From: JAYZDB01 sp036338025
GTDB lineage: Bacteria; Planctomycetota; UBA1135; UBA2386
Length of the DNA: 21,318 nucleotides
Assembly (NCBI GenBank): GCA_036338025.1
Contig: JAYZDB010000252.1
Span: 1 to 21,318, forward strand
Direction: 5' to 3'
The notes below the pieces were generated by a model, which was not told the origin of the DNA, ran no database searches, and saw only the letters and a program-made list of their open reading frames with translations. Position 1 is the first letter of the stretch. Each line of letters opens with the position of its first letter. This document shows, in pieces, positions 1 to 9,052 of the stretch. The translations under genes were made by a program, and so were the position numbers.

Positions 1-844
1 CGCTTAGCTGGACGTTTCCCGGTGCCTCGAATCCTCCCCATCGGGTCGGACACTGGGCGGTGGTGTATTTCTTGTAGCTGTAGACTCCGAAGGTCTGCTC
101 CATGATTTTCATCCACTTTGCATGGTGGCGGAGTGAGGATCGTGCCCGTTTTGCGTCCTGCTGGTAGACCAGGTGTGGTCGCAGTCGGGGGTCGCCAGTT
201 TCAGGGATCAACACGAATGATCCGACGATCAGTGCGAACATGTACGGAGGAACCTGGGTATCCGATACCGATTCCATCACCTCGAAACCGTCCGGCACGG
301 GACCCGTAGGGTCATCCAGCCGCTGGCCGTAGGCCGTCGCCTGGAGCCCCTTTGGGTAGACCATGCGGAGCTTCCAACTGGCGCGGTCCGCTGGATGATC
401 CTCACAAGGTAGCCACCCGCGCGCCCTGATCGAATAGTGATCCGTGAACGCCATCATCTTGCCGTAGCGACTCTTCTTGAAGTAGAAGCCGTCGACCGGC
501 AGCCCGGCAATCCTGGCCCGCAGCACCACCACCGAGTCCTTGGCGGCTGGCTCGGGGAGGGTGACGTGGACCTCGTTCTTGAGCCAGTCCGACTGCAGGG
601 GGCGACCCTCGGTGTCTTCGAAATCGACGCGCCAGGAATCCGATCGTCGGGCGTGGAAACGCAGCTTCGACAACTCAGCCAGTGCCTTGATCCGGTATTC
701 GATCGAACCCGATAGGTGCGGCTTCTCGAGGTTCAGTTTCAGGTCCAGGGAATAGGACAGGGCGTCCTGCTTTGGGAAATCCGGGAACCGTGGTGGCTGC
801 GCCGCCTGCACGATCTGGAGGATGACAGTACCTAGAATCAACAT
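1..844 (-). CDS. M1-family metallopeptidase (aminopeptidase N-like), N-terminal part, cut by the window edge
   Basis: The reverse strand is open from an ATG at 842-844 to the left edge, giving 281 residues without a stop. The protein begins with a short hydrophobic, signal-like stretch (MLILGTVILQIVQAAQ). A beta-rich region typical of the M1 N-terminal saddle domain follows. Near the end, residues 270-276 read GGFEAPG, the position of the GxMEN substrate-binding motif of M1 peptidases; the glutamate is kept (E273). The zinc motif HExxH and the catalytic domain would lie beyond the edge. M1 enzymes remove N-terminal residues from peptides; the signal-like start suggests an exported enzyme. It lies 71 bases downstream of glnS on the same strand and may be read from the same transcript. 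The frame is open upstream into glnS, but 844 is the first ATG after the glnS stop. No clear ribosome-binding site is visible. Family call is fairly firm; specificity is unknown. Confidence 0.8.
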   Translation of the reverse strand, partial: MLILGTVILQIVQAAQPPRFPDFPKQDALSYSLDLKLNLEKPHLSGSIEYRIKALAELSKLRFHARRSDSWRVDFEDTEGRPLQSDWLKNEVHVTLPEPAAKDSVVVLRARIAGLPVDGFYFKKSRYGKMMAFTDHYSIRARGWLPCEDHPADRASWKLRMVYPKGLQATAYGQRLDDPTGPVPDGFEVMESVSDTQVPPYMFALIVGSFVLIPETGDPRLRPHLVYQQDAKRARSSLRHHAKWMKIMEQTFGVYSYKKYTTAQCPTRWGGFEAPGNVQLS

Positions 845-915
845 GCCGATAGTGTGATGGACTTGCGCCCCGATTCCAAAGGAACTGGTCGCGGGGATTC
901 GGAAGCGGAGTTCGC

Positions 916-2622
916 CTAGCCCTTTTTCTGCGCCTTGGCCCAGCTGTCACGCAAGGCGACGGTACGGTTCATCACGAGTCGATCCGTCTTGCTGTCGTGG
1001 GCGTCTACGCAAAAATACCCTACTCGCTCGAATTGGAAGTTCTCACCAGGCTTCGCCTGGGCCAGGGATGGTTCCAGCTTGCAGCCAGTCTGGATCGTCA
1101 GGGAATTCGGGTTCAGGTTGCCGCGGCCATCCTCGCCTCCTGCCGGATCCAAGGGATCTTCAGTGCTGTAGAGGTTCTCATACAAGCGGACCTCGGCGTC
1201 GAGGGCGTGAGCCGCTGAGACCCCCTGCAAAGTGCCCTTGACCTTTCGGCCATCGGGAGCCGAGCCTCCGCGGGTAGCCGGGTCGTAGGTGCACCGCAAC
1301 TCCACGACCGCCCCGGCGGCGTCCTTGATGACCTCCGTGCAGGTCACGAAGTAGGCATAGCGAAGTCGGACTTCGCGCCCAACCGACAGGCGGAAGAACT
1401 TCTTGGGTGGGTCCTCGAGGAAATCCTGGCGTTCAATGTAGAGAACCCTGGAGAACGGCACTGTCCGAGTGCCGGCGCTTTCATCCTCGGGATTGTTGAC
1501 CGCCTCCAGCTCGTCGACCTGGTCTTCGGGGAAGTTCTCGATCACCACGCGCAGGGGATTGAGCACTGCCATTGCTCGTGAAGCTCGCTTGTTCAACACT
1601 TCTCGAAGACAGAAATCCAACAACTGCACTTCGTGGATGCTGTTGAACTTGGCGACCCCGACGCGTTCACAGAATGTCCGAATCGCTTCGGCGGTATACC
1701 CCTTGCGTCGCATCCCCGAGATCGTCGGCATGCGCGGGTCATCCCAGCCGTCGACCACCTTGTCCCGCACCAACTCCAGGAGCTTACGCTTGCTCATCAT
1801 CGTGTGGGTCACGTTGAGCCGCGCGAACTCGATCTGCTGCGGGTGATGAACGCCGAGCCGCTGCAGGAACCAGTCGTATAGCGGCCGATGGTTCTCGAAT
1901 TCCAGGGTACAGATCGAATGGGTGATCCCTTCGATCGAATCCGATAGCCCGTGCGCAAAGTCATACATCGGGTAGATGCACCAGGAATCGCCCGTCCTGT
2001 GATGGTGCTCATGCCGGATCCGGTAGATGGTGGGATCCCGCATGTTGATGTTGGAATGCGACATGTCGATCTTGGCGCGGAGAACGAACTTGCCATCCTC
2101 GAATTCACCGGCGCGCATGCGTTGGAACAGGTCGAGGTTCTCTTCGACGCTTCGGTCTCGATCCGGACTGTTGCGTCCCACATCGTGGACGGAGCCGCGA
2201 TAGGCCCGAATCTCCTCTGCATTCAGACTGTCGATGTAGGCATCACCGCTTTGAATCAACTGGGTGGCGAACTCGTATAGCTGTTCGAAATAGTCCGATG
2301 CAAAGAACAGGCGATCCTGCCAATCGAATCCCAGCCACTTCACGTCCTCTTGGATGGATTCAACGTATTCGACATCCTCCACGCCAGGATTGGTGTCATC
2401 GAATCGGAGGTTGCACTTGCCGCCTTCGTTCTCGGCAGCGATCCCAAAATTCAGGCAGATGGACTTGGCGTGTCCGATATGCAAGTAGCCATTGGGTTCC
2501 GGCGGGAAGCGGGTGTGAACGCGTGAGTCGTTCTTACCATCGGCGACGTCTTGCGCGACGATAGAACGGACGAAGTCCAGCGGCTGGCTGTCTCCCGAAT
2601 CCTGCACGGCCTCTGATGTCAT
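916..2622 (-). CDS. glnS: Glutaminyl-tRNA synthetase
   Basis: This 568-residue protein charges tRNA-Gln with glutamine in the cytoplasm. It is a class I synthetase of the usual bacterial GlnRS length (E. coli about 554). The HIGH signature is at residues 48-51 in the context PEPNGYLHIGH, and the KMSKS-type loop is at 275-279 (MMSKR, as in E. coli GlnRS). The Rossmann catalytic domain spans roughly residues 35-340 and is followed by the two anticodon-binding beta-barrels. The ATG at 2622 leaves a normal short tail before HIGH. It starts 11 bases after the stop of the large PVC/DUF1080 gene and is followed after 71 bases by the M1 peptidase, so it appears embedded in that transcription unit. 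No Shine-Dalgarno sequence precedes the start. Presence of GlnRS shows that direct charging of tRNA-Gln is available to this organism. GlnRS and GluRS are related; the PEPNGYLHIGH and MMSKR forms favour GlnRS. Confidence 0.97.
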   Translation of the reverse strand: MTSEAVQDSGDSQPLDFVRSIVAQDVADGKNDSRVHTRFPPEPNGYLHIGHAKSICLNFGIAAENEGGKCNLRFDDTNPGVEDVEYVESIQEDVKWLGFDWQDRLFFASDYFEQLYEFATQLIQSGDAYIDSLNAEEIRAYRGSVHDVGRNSPDRDRSVEENLDLFQRMRAGEFEDGKFVLRAKIDMSHSNINMRDPTIYRIRHEHHHRTGDSWCIYPMYDFAHGLSDSIEGITHSICTLEFENHRPLYDWFLQRLGVHHPQQIEFARLNVTHTMMSKRKLLELVRDKVVDGWDDPRMPTISGMRRKGYTAEAIRTFCERVGVAKFNSIHEVQLLDFCLREVLNKRASRAMAVLNPLRVVIENFPEDQVDELEAVNNPEDESAGTRTVPFSRVLYIERQDFLEDPPKKFFRLSVGREVRLRYAYFVTCTEVIKDAAGAVVELRCTYDPATRGGSAPDGRKVKGTLQGVSAAHALDAEVRLYENLYSTEDPLDPAGGEDGRGNLNPNSLTIQTGCKLEPSLAQAKPGENFQFERVGYFCVDAHDSKTDRLVMNRTVALRDSWAKAQKKG

Positions 2623-2633
2623 GGTCGGATTGG

Positions 2634-5600
2634 CTATTTCTTGGTAGTTTTCAGCTCGGGTTCCGGGTCAAGCTCGAGCCGGAAATTGCGGAACCGCACC
2701 TCGGTTGCCCCGCCGGAGTGTACCTGCACACCGAGGATTCCCCGAAGTTCGCCTTTCGGGTCATCCAGGTCCACGCAAACCTGACCATTGAGGGCAGTTT
2801 GGATTCGATGCCCCACCGCGAGGATCTCATACGAGTTCCATTCGCCGTGCTTGACCAGCTTGTCGCGGTTTTCGTTGGCGAGCTGGCCGCGACCATGCTC
2901 ATGGTAGAGCTTGCCCCACCAACTCTTGCCGATATCGGCCTGGTAGCCTTTCATGGCGCCGCCATCGAGCACCGAGCTCCGGAACTGGATGCCGGAATTG
3001 CCCTGGTTGCCGATCAACTTGACGTCGACCACCAGCCGGAAATCACCAAAGGTCAGGTGGCTCTTGGCGAAGTTGTTCTTCTTCAGGCCAGTGGTGGTGC
3101 GCCCGACGATTTCGCCGTGCTCCACCAACCAGACTGCTGGGTCGGCGTCCCAAGCACTGAGGTCCTTGCCGTTGAAGAAATGCACCAGGCTCAGTTTGGT
3201 GGCAGCCATCGGTACCTGCTTGGGATTTTGCAGATAGGCAACCAGATCACGGACTTCGTCCTGGGCAAGCGCCAGGAGTTGCCCCTCTGGCATCATCGAG
3301 GTCGGCATGGTGGTGATCGCGGGTTTGCCATCGTCACCGTTGGCGATGTCCTTACGGGCAATCTGTTCCACCGCCCCGGTCACTGTCCGAAGGCGGATCG
3401 TCGAGTCATTTTCTTCGGCCAACAGCCCGGAGAAGAAACCTCCATCCTTGGTCTCCACCACCGTCAGCATGTACTCCCGAGCCACTTCACTACTGGGGTC
3501 GATGATGTTGGATAGCAGGTAGTCGAGATCTGCCCGGTTGGAACCGGTGATGTCGGGACCGATGTCTGATCCGGCACCAAACAGTTTGTGACATACCATG
3601 CAGGTCTTGGCATACACCGCTCGTCCGGCGCTCAGGTCAGCCTTGGCCAAGGTCTTGTCGGTAAGGACCTTCTTGTGCTTCTGGATTTCCTCGAGCTTCG
3701 ATGCGCCGGTCGGTTGTGACCGTCCCCAGGCTCTCGTCATCAGTGCATCAACATTGGCGTCCTTCAGGCCCGCGATCTGGCGGCGGGTAGTGGCCGAGTG
3801 GAGAGCGGTATTCGGAATGCTCTTGCCGATCACGGCTTCCAGGAGTTGACGGGCAAACGATGCCCGGCTGACCAAGGTGTTGACTGCGGCGAGGCGCTCT
3901 GCGCCACCGAATTCCTTGTAGCTGCCCAACAGCAGCCCTGGCGTCTTGGCGTCATCGAACTTGCCGAGGGCGTCGATCACCTGGCGCTGCATTCCGACAT
4001 CGCCCAGGAGGTCCTGGAGCAAGCCAACACAGGCTGGGTCCTTGACTCGCACGAGGATCTTCAGAGCCCACTCACGTCGCTTCAGTGTTGCTTTGCGGTC
4101 GGAGAGGATTCCACGAATTTCTGGCAACACCTGGCGATCTCCAAAAATGACCGCCAGGTTCTGAGCGTTTTCCCGGACTACGGACAAACGTGACGTACGT
4201 AGACCTGGGTACAGATTCTCCCAACCCTTGGGGCTCTCGATGGTCTCGTGTTTTTCCAGGACGTGCACCAGCTCCCCGATGATGTCCCGCGTCACCAGGT
4301 CGTTGTCATTCTTGGCCAGCAAGCTCATCAGGATCTGGCGGCCGGCCTGGTCGTCGGCGAGGCGTCGATAGATGAATTGTCGAACCTTGTCGAGTTTACA
4401 GAGCGTAATGAGGTTTCTGGCGCGGGCTGGGTCCTTGACGATCAGTGGTTCACACGCGTACCAGACCATCAAGGGCAAGTTGTGGTCCTCCTCGTCCTCC
4501 CCGTGGCCCACCAGACCTTCGACCAATGCCCAACGCAGGCTGTCGTTGACGCGCTGCGCAGCAGAGCAAAGGTAGAGTCGGACCACCGGTGAAGGATCTT
4601 CCTTCGCCATCGTTACCAGTTTCCCGGCGATTGCCTGGCTAACTGAGCGGTTCTCGGTGACCAGTTGGATGGTCCAGGCGCGCAGATACTCGGCCTTGCT
4701 CTCGAGGACCTGCAGAGCGAGACCCTCGGTCAATCCCTCTGTCACATGCAAGGTCCAAAGAGCGCGCAAGCGCTGCCGGACTTGAGCTTGAGAGAGTAGG
4801 AGTTCACGTAACCCGGCCCAGACTGCCTGGTCCCCACCGCGCTGCTGCAATACCCGTCTGGCGGTGCGAACAAACCAGTCGTTGTCGTGCGATTGCAACT
4901 CTACGAGCTGGGCGTTTGACATCGTGGCGACATCGACAGTGACTGGCTCCGGATCGCCGTAGCTCACTTTGTAGAGTCGCCCGTTACTGCGATCCCAGAC
5001 CTTCGGGTTTCGCAGATGGCAGGCCTGCTCATCGTACCAGTCGATCAGGAATACGCTGCCGTCCGGCCCGTACTGCATGTTGATGCCGCGGAACCACTTG
5101 TCGTTGGCGTTCAGGAAATCCTGTCCGTGGGTTCCGATGAAACCGGAACCATCGCGCTGCAGGATGTCCGTGTTGATGCGATTGCCGTGCACGTTGTTCA
5201 TGAACACGACATTGCGGTACTGCTGCGGGAAGGCTCCTCCCAAGTAGATCATCGCACCGCAGTGTGCGTGACCTCCGCCCACCGAGTCTGAGACGCCATT
5301 GCCTGCGTGTGGTTTGGATCCGAGATAGTGGAGGTGATCCGCGATCGTCTTGATGTCGTCGTAGATGTAGCGGTTGAAGTGCTTGCCGCCCTGACGGTGG
5401 TAGCGAGCCCCCTGCACGACGTGGTAGAGGTGCGGAATCACGCAGGCAGTGATGATCGCCTGACCGTTGTCATCGAAGTCGACGCCCCATTGATTGCTGG
5501 CACCCCTCGCAAACACATCGAACTCGTGGCGTTTTGGGTGGTAGCGCCAGACCGCGGCGTTGACCTTGACGCGATCTTCGTCCTTGGTGCCGGGCTTGCC

Positions 5601-7925
5601 GACCTTGGAATGGGTAAACACCCCATGGCAACCGTAGAGCCAGCCGTCCGGACCCCAGATAAAGGCATTCAGGGTCTCGTGGGTATCCTGGTAGCCCCAA
5701 CCATCGAGCAAGATCTGCGCCTCTCCGTCGGGAACTAAATCCCGATTGGCATCCGGAATAAACATGAAGTACGGCGCTGCTCCGACCCAGACTCCACCAT
5801 GTCCGACAGCCAGTCCGCTGACCAGGTTGAGGTCATCAGCGAAGACAGTGCGCTTGTCGTACGCGCCGTCACCGTTGCTGTCTTCGAAGACCAGGATCTG
5901 GTCCTTGGCCTTGTCGCCCTTTTTTCGGACCGGGTACGAGTGGGCTTCTGCTACCCATAAACGTCCCTTGGCGTCTGTGCACAGGGCGATCGGCTGGTGC
6001 AAGTCCGGCTCGCCGACCACTAGTTCCGCCTTGAACCCCTCGGGTACCTGCATACGTCCGGCGGCTTCGGAAGGTGAATAGCCAGCATTGGCCTTTGGAT
6101 CGGCTTTTGAACTCTTGCCGCCAGTCCGGCTCCAGGGATCCTTGGCGTGTAGCAGGAAGTCATCGAAGTTGATGTGGCCCCAGGGACCTTTGGACTCGTC
6201 CACCAGCCGAATGAAGATCTGCTTGCCGACGTACTTCTTGAGGTCTACGGACTCCGGGTGCAGGTTCTCCTTGTTCTTGCCGCGAGATGTGTGGATGACT
6301 TCTCCAGTGTCGGCGCGGACGAGTTCGACCCGTGTCTTGCCGGTCCGGCCACCGCCGATCAGATAGCTGGCGTAACGCTGGGTGACTTCGAAGTTCACCG
6401 AGGTGAGGGTGCCCGTGGACTTGTCGGATTGACCCGGTTCGTAGGTGCCGACCCAGTATTCGCCGGCGTGTTCGCTCTTGCTGTCCGAGCGTCGTGGATT
6501 GACGGTGTCACCCTTGATCGGGTGCTTGGCAAACGCGTTCCCAGTGGCGGTCCATCCGCCTAGTTCACCGGTCTCGAAGTTGGTGTTTAGATCGCGGCCA
6601 TCTTTTGAGACAGGCAAGCGACCTTTTGAGCGGTCAATCACTCCGCCTTCCCGGCGGGCTGCCGCTGCTTTCAGGAATTCGCGTCGTTTTTCGTACCACT
6701 TGGTACGTGCGACTTTCCGGATCTCGTGGGTAAACACGAAGGTGCCCATCTTGTTGCCGACGACCACGTCCGGGATTCCGTCGCCGGTGACGTCACCCGC
6801 GACCACCTGCGTCCCGACACCTGAGTGCGGATCGATTTCGTGGGGTACGAAATGCGCTCCTTCACCGGCAGCAGAGCGCACCAACTGGAACCAATAGACG
6901 GGGGCCTTGCCCAGGTCGGCTTTGTCACGACCGCTGTGAGCCCAATACCGATTGCCGGTGACGATGTCGCGCAGACCGTCGCCATCCATGTCAACCAGGT
7001 CGATGGCGTGGAGGTTTCCGATCGCCACGCCGTAGCGGTTCTGGCGTGGGAGTTCCCCCATGATCCGGTGCTTCTTGAAGGTCAGTTTGCCGGCTTTCTT
7101 GACCTGCTCGAACCAGAACAGGCCATAGCCGTGGGCGTTGTAGCTCGAGACGACATCATTGTCGCCGTCGCCATCGATGTCGTAGACATACATCTGCGCC
7201 CCACCGCGCCCGGCGAAATTGAACGGGTGCGGTGGCCAGAGCGGATCGTCTTGCAGGGTGGCGGGTTGTTCCCACCATCCGAACCGGAACAGGATGTCCT
7301 TGCGGCCATCGCCATTGACGTCCCCGACCCCGAGTCCGTGGGTGAACTTCCCGCCGATCTTGGCCTTGGGATCCGAGATGCCGTGGAACTTCCACTTCTT
7401 GTCCGGATTCTGCCAATCGACAGTGGCGTAGCCCATGCGATCTCCGATCTGGCAGATCAACTCTGGTTTACCATCGCCGGTGATGTCCTCGAAGGTCGGC
7501 GATTCGTTGTCCACCACATCGAACACGATATGGCGTTTCCAATGACCTTCGGCGCCCTGCGGGTTGCGGAACCAGGATGCGTCCTTGCCGGGGAACCCGA
7601 TGATCAGGATGTCGTTCCATCCGTCGGCATCAAAGTCGTGGACGAAGGCAAAGAAATTGTCTGAGTAGCGGTTCTTGTTGAACGGGTGGGGCTTGTAGTA
7701 CTCGTGACGCTTTTCAAACGATGGCCCCTCGTACCAGTAGGGACCTGCAATGATGTCCGGTTTGCTATCCCGATTCAGATCGCCAAAGGTCGCGCCTTCA
7801 CAGTGAAACTCCGATTCGAGTTGCTGTTTGGTGAAGCTGTGTAACTGGAACTTGTTCTGCGCCAGCGCGGAATTCGCCAGCAACAAACCCGAGACAACGG
7901 AGACCAGCAGTGAACTCTTCAGCAT
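2634..7925 (-). CDS. Giant secreted multidomain protein: FG-GAP/VCBS propeller, carbohydrate-binding-like domain, PVC-type dehydrogenase propeller, HEAT repeats, c-type cytochrome, DUF1080
   Basis: The ATG at 7925 gives about 1763 residues; it follows a GGTGG ribosome-binding site (7931-7935) with 5-base spacing and opens a clean signal peptide (MLKSSLLVSVVSGLLLANSALAQ region). An upstream in-frame TTG at 7937 is less likely. Domains in order, approximate: seven FG-GAP/VCBS calcium loops of DxxxDGxxD type starting at D49, D97, D147, D202, D249, D312 and D378, enough for a seven-bladed propeller; a 'NFETGELGGW' jelly-roll, 447-595, probably sugar-binding; a PVC-type membrane-bound dehydrogenase propeller, 620-1030; HEAT-like helices, 1050-1420; a haem site CMVCH at 1442-1446 followed by GPDITGSN and an EYM methionine; and DUF1080, about 1575-1755. 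DUF1080 proteins include 3-keto-glycoside hydrolases/lyases. The oxidoreductase gene ends 14 bases upstream, suggesting coupling. The role is inferred as periplasmic or surface sugar oxidation or cleavage with electron transfer; the substrate is unknown. Confidence 0.9.
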   Translation of the reverse strand: MLKSSLLVSVVSGLLLANSALAQNKFQLHSFTKQQLESEFHCEGATFGDLNRDSKPDIIAGPYWYEGPSFEKRHEYYKPHPFNKNRYSDNFFAFVHDFDADGWNDILIIGFPGKDASWFRNPQGAEGHWKRHIVFDVVDNESPTFEDITGDGKPELICQIGDRMGYATVDWQNPDKKWKFHGISDPKAKIGGKFTHGLGVGDVNGDGRKDILFRFGWWEQPATLQDDPLWPPHPFNFAGRGGAQMYVYDIDGDGDNDVVSSYNAHGYGLFWFEQVKKAGKLTFKKHRIMGELPRQNRYGVAIGNLHAIDLVDMDGDGLRDIVTGNRYWAHSGRDKADLGKAPVYWFQLVRSAAGEGAHFVPHEIDPHSGVGTQVVAGDVTGDGIPDVVVGNKMGTFVFTHEIRKVARTKWYEKRREFLKAAAARREGGVIDRSKGRLPVSKDGRDLNTNFETGELGGWTATGNAFAKHPIKGDTVNPRRSDSKSEHAGEYWVGTYEPGQSDKSTGTLTSVNFEVTQRYASYLIGGGRTGKTRVELVRADTGEVIHTSRGKNKENLHPESVDLKKYVGKQIFIRLVDESKGPWGHINFDDFLLHAKDPWSRTGGKSSKADPKANAGYSPSEAAGRMQVPEGFKAELVVGEPDLHQPIALCTDAKGRLWVAEAHSYPVRKKGDKAKDQILVFEDSNGDGAYDKRTVFADDLNLVSGLAVGHGGVWVGAAPYFMFIPDANRDLVPDGEAQILLDGWGYQDTHETLNAFIWGPDGWLYGCHGVFTHSKVGKPGTKDEDRVKVNAAVWRYHPKRHEFDVFARGASNQWGVDFDDNGQAIITACVIPHLYHVVQGARYHRQGGKHFNRYIYDDIKTIADHLHYLGSKPHAGNGVSDSVGGGHAHCGAMIYLGGAFPQQYRNVVFMNNVHGNRINTDILQRDGSGFIGTHGQDFLNANDKWFRGINMQYGPDGSVFLIDWYDEQACHLRNPKVWDRSNGRLYKVSYGDPEPVTVDVATMSNAQLVELQSHDNDWFVRTARRVLQQRGGDQAVWAGLRELLLSQAQVRQRLRALWTLHVTEGLTEGLALQVLESKAEYLRAWTIQLVTENRSVSQAIAGKLVTMAKEDPSPVVRLYLCSAAQRVNDSLRWALVEGLVGHGEDEEDHNLPLMVWYACEPLIVKDPARARNLITLCKLDKVRQFIYRRLADDQAGRQILMSLLAKNDNDLVTRDIIGELVHVLEKHETIESPKGWENLYPGLRTSRLSVVRENAQNLAVIFGDRQVLPEIRGILSDRKATLKRREWALKILVRVKDPACVGLLQDLLGDVGMQRQVIDALGKFDDAKTPGLLLGSYKEFGGAERLAAVNTLVSRASFARQLLEAVIGKSIPNTALHSATTRRQIAGLKDANVDALMTRAWGRSQPTGASKLEEIQKHKKVLTDKTLAKADLSAGRAVYAKTCMVCHKLFGAGSDIGPDITGSNRADLDYLLSNIIDPSSEVAREYMLTVVETKDGGFFSGLLAEENDSTIRLRTVTGAVEQIARKDIANGDDGKPAITTMPTSMMPEGQLLALAQDEVRDLVAYLQNPKQVPMAATKLSLVHFFNGKDLSAWDADPAVWLVEHGEIVGRTTTGLKKNNFAKSHLTFGDFRLVVDVKLIGNQGNSGIQFRSSVLDGGAMKGYQADIGKSWWGKLYHEHGRGQLANENRDKLVKHGEWNSYEILAVGHRIQTALNGQVCVDLDDPKGELRGILGVQVHSGGATEVRFRNFRLELDPEPELKTTKK

Positions 7926-7939
7926 CGAAACCACCAAGG

Positions 7940-9052
7940 CTATTGGAAGGTGAAGTCAGGCAAGTCGATAGGCCGCCCACCGTCCATGGCGGACTCATGG
8001 GCCAGGATCCCGACCGCCGTCCAATTTGCGGATCGTCGGGCGTTGGGATATGGGGCGCGGTCCTCAAGCAAGGCAGTCAGGAACTCATGGGCCAGGTGCG
8101 GGTGGGAACCACCGTGCCCCGAACCTTGGGTGAAGGAAAGGTGCTGGTTGGCATCCGAGTCATAGACTCCCTTCGTGGTGTAGTCACGGATCGCTTCGGG
8201 TAGCCGCTCCGCATAATCAGGTACCGTGACCTCCGTGGGTTCTTCCCCGGTGTGCACCACACAGGATTGACCCTCGATGAGCGGCCATTCGAACGACTTC
8301 TTGCTGCCGTACACCTCGAAACTCTCGCGATACTGTCGCGCAGTGTTGAATAGCGAGCGGGTGATTTCTGCCGCTAGTTCGGAATCACGGTACTTGATGT
8401 GGCAAGTCTCAACCGCGAACGGTGACCCGTACTTGCTGATCAGGTCCTCGTCAATTCGACCGGAACCGAGGCAGGAAACCCGCTCCGCCTCAGCATTGGT
8501 AAGTGCCAACACCGGACCGACGCAATGGGTGGCGTAGTGCATCGGGGGCAATCCTTCCCAGTAACCCGGCCAGCCGGCCATTTCCTGCTGGTGTGATGCA
8601 CGCAGGAATTGCACGTGGCCAAGTTCGCCTGCGTCATAGAGATCCTTCACGTAGAGGAACTCCCGACTGAAGACAACGGTCTCCATCATCATGTAATGCT
8701 TGCCGGTCTTTGCGCTCATCTCGCAGATTCGCCGCATTTCGTCGATGCCGGTGGCCATCGGTACTGTGCAAGCAACGTGTTTGCCAGCTTCCAGAGCGGC
8801 AATCGATTGTGGCGCATGGTCCGGGATTGGGGTGTTGATGTGTACGGCATCAACGGAAGGATCCTTCAGTAGCTCTGAGTAGTCCGTGTACCGATTCTCG
8901 ATCCCGAATGCGTCGCCGATGGCGTTCAACTTGTCCTCTGACCGCTGGCAGATCGCAGCGATCCTGGCGTTCGGGTGGGACTGGTAGATGGGGATGAACT
9001 CCGCACCGAATCCGAGGCCGACGAGTGCGATGTTGATGGTCTGATCTGGCAT
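7940..9052 (-). CDS. Gfo/Idh/MocA-family NAD(P)-dependent oxidoreductase
   Basis: This is a 370-residue cytoplasmic oxidoreductase of the glucose-fructose oxidoreductase/inositol dehydrogenase family, of normal family length. The N-terminal Rossmann fold starts at once (INIALVGLGFGAEF, GxGxGA at residues 12-17). An ATG at 9052 is therefore chosen, although the frame stays open up to 9250. The C-terminal domain carries the HYATHCVGP segment and the usual extended beta-sheet. The conserved EKP motif, whose lysine normally contacts substrate and cofactor, reads TVP here (residues 96-98). I recall similar sequences in planctomycete and verrucomicrobial relatives, so this is probably a subfamily trait. 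It sits 14 bases upstream of the DUF1080 fusion gene. Family members are known to oxidise C3 of glycosides for DUF1080 partners, so a role in 3-keto-sugar metabolism is inferred. There is no signal peptide or Tat motif. Confidence 0.9.
   Translation of the reverse strand: MPDQTINIALVGLGFGAEFIPIYQSHPNARIAAICQRSEDKLNAIGDAFGIENRYTDYSELLKDPSVDAVHINTPIPDHAPQSIAALEAGKHVACTVPMATGIDEMRRICEMSAKTGKHYMMMETVVFSREFLYVKDLYDAGELGHVQFLRASHQQEMAGWPGYWEGLPPMHYATHCVGPVLALTNAEAERVSCLGSGRIDEDLISKYGSPFAVETCHIKYRDSELAAEITRSLFNTARQYRESFEVYGSKKSFEWPLIEGQSCVVHTGEEPTEVTVPDYAERLPEAIRDYTTKGVYDSDANQHLSFTQGSGHGGSHPHLAHEFLTALLEDRAPYPNARRSANWTAVGILAHESAMDGGRPIDLPDFTFQ

Noticed and set aside
437..755. Plus-strand open frames at the left edge
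   Set aside because: They are antisense to the M1 peptidase frame, which continues to the window edge and has a recognisable exopeptidase motif.
2616..3515. A plus-strand open frame of 299 codons under the DUF1080 end of the giant gene (similarly 6825-7664)
   Set aside because: Both lie opposite well-supported domains of the giant protein and have no recognisable fold.
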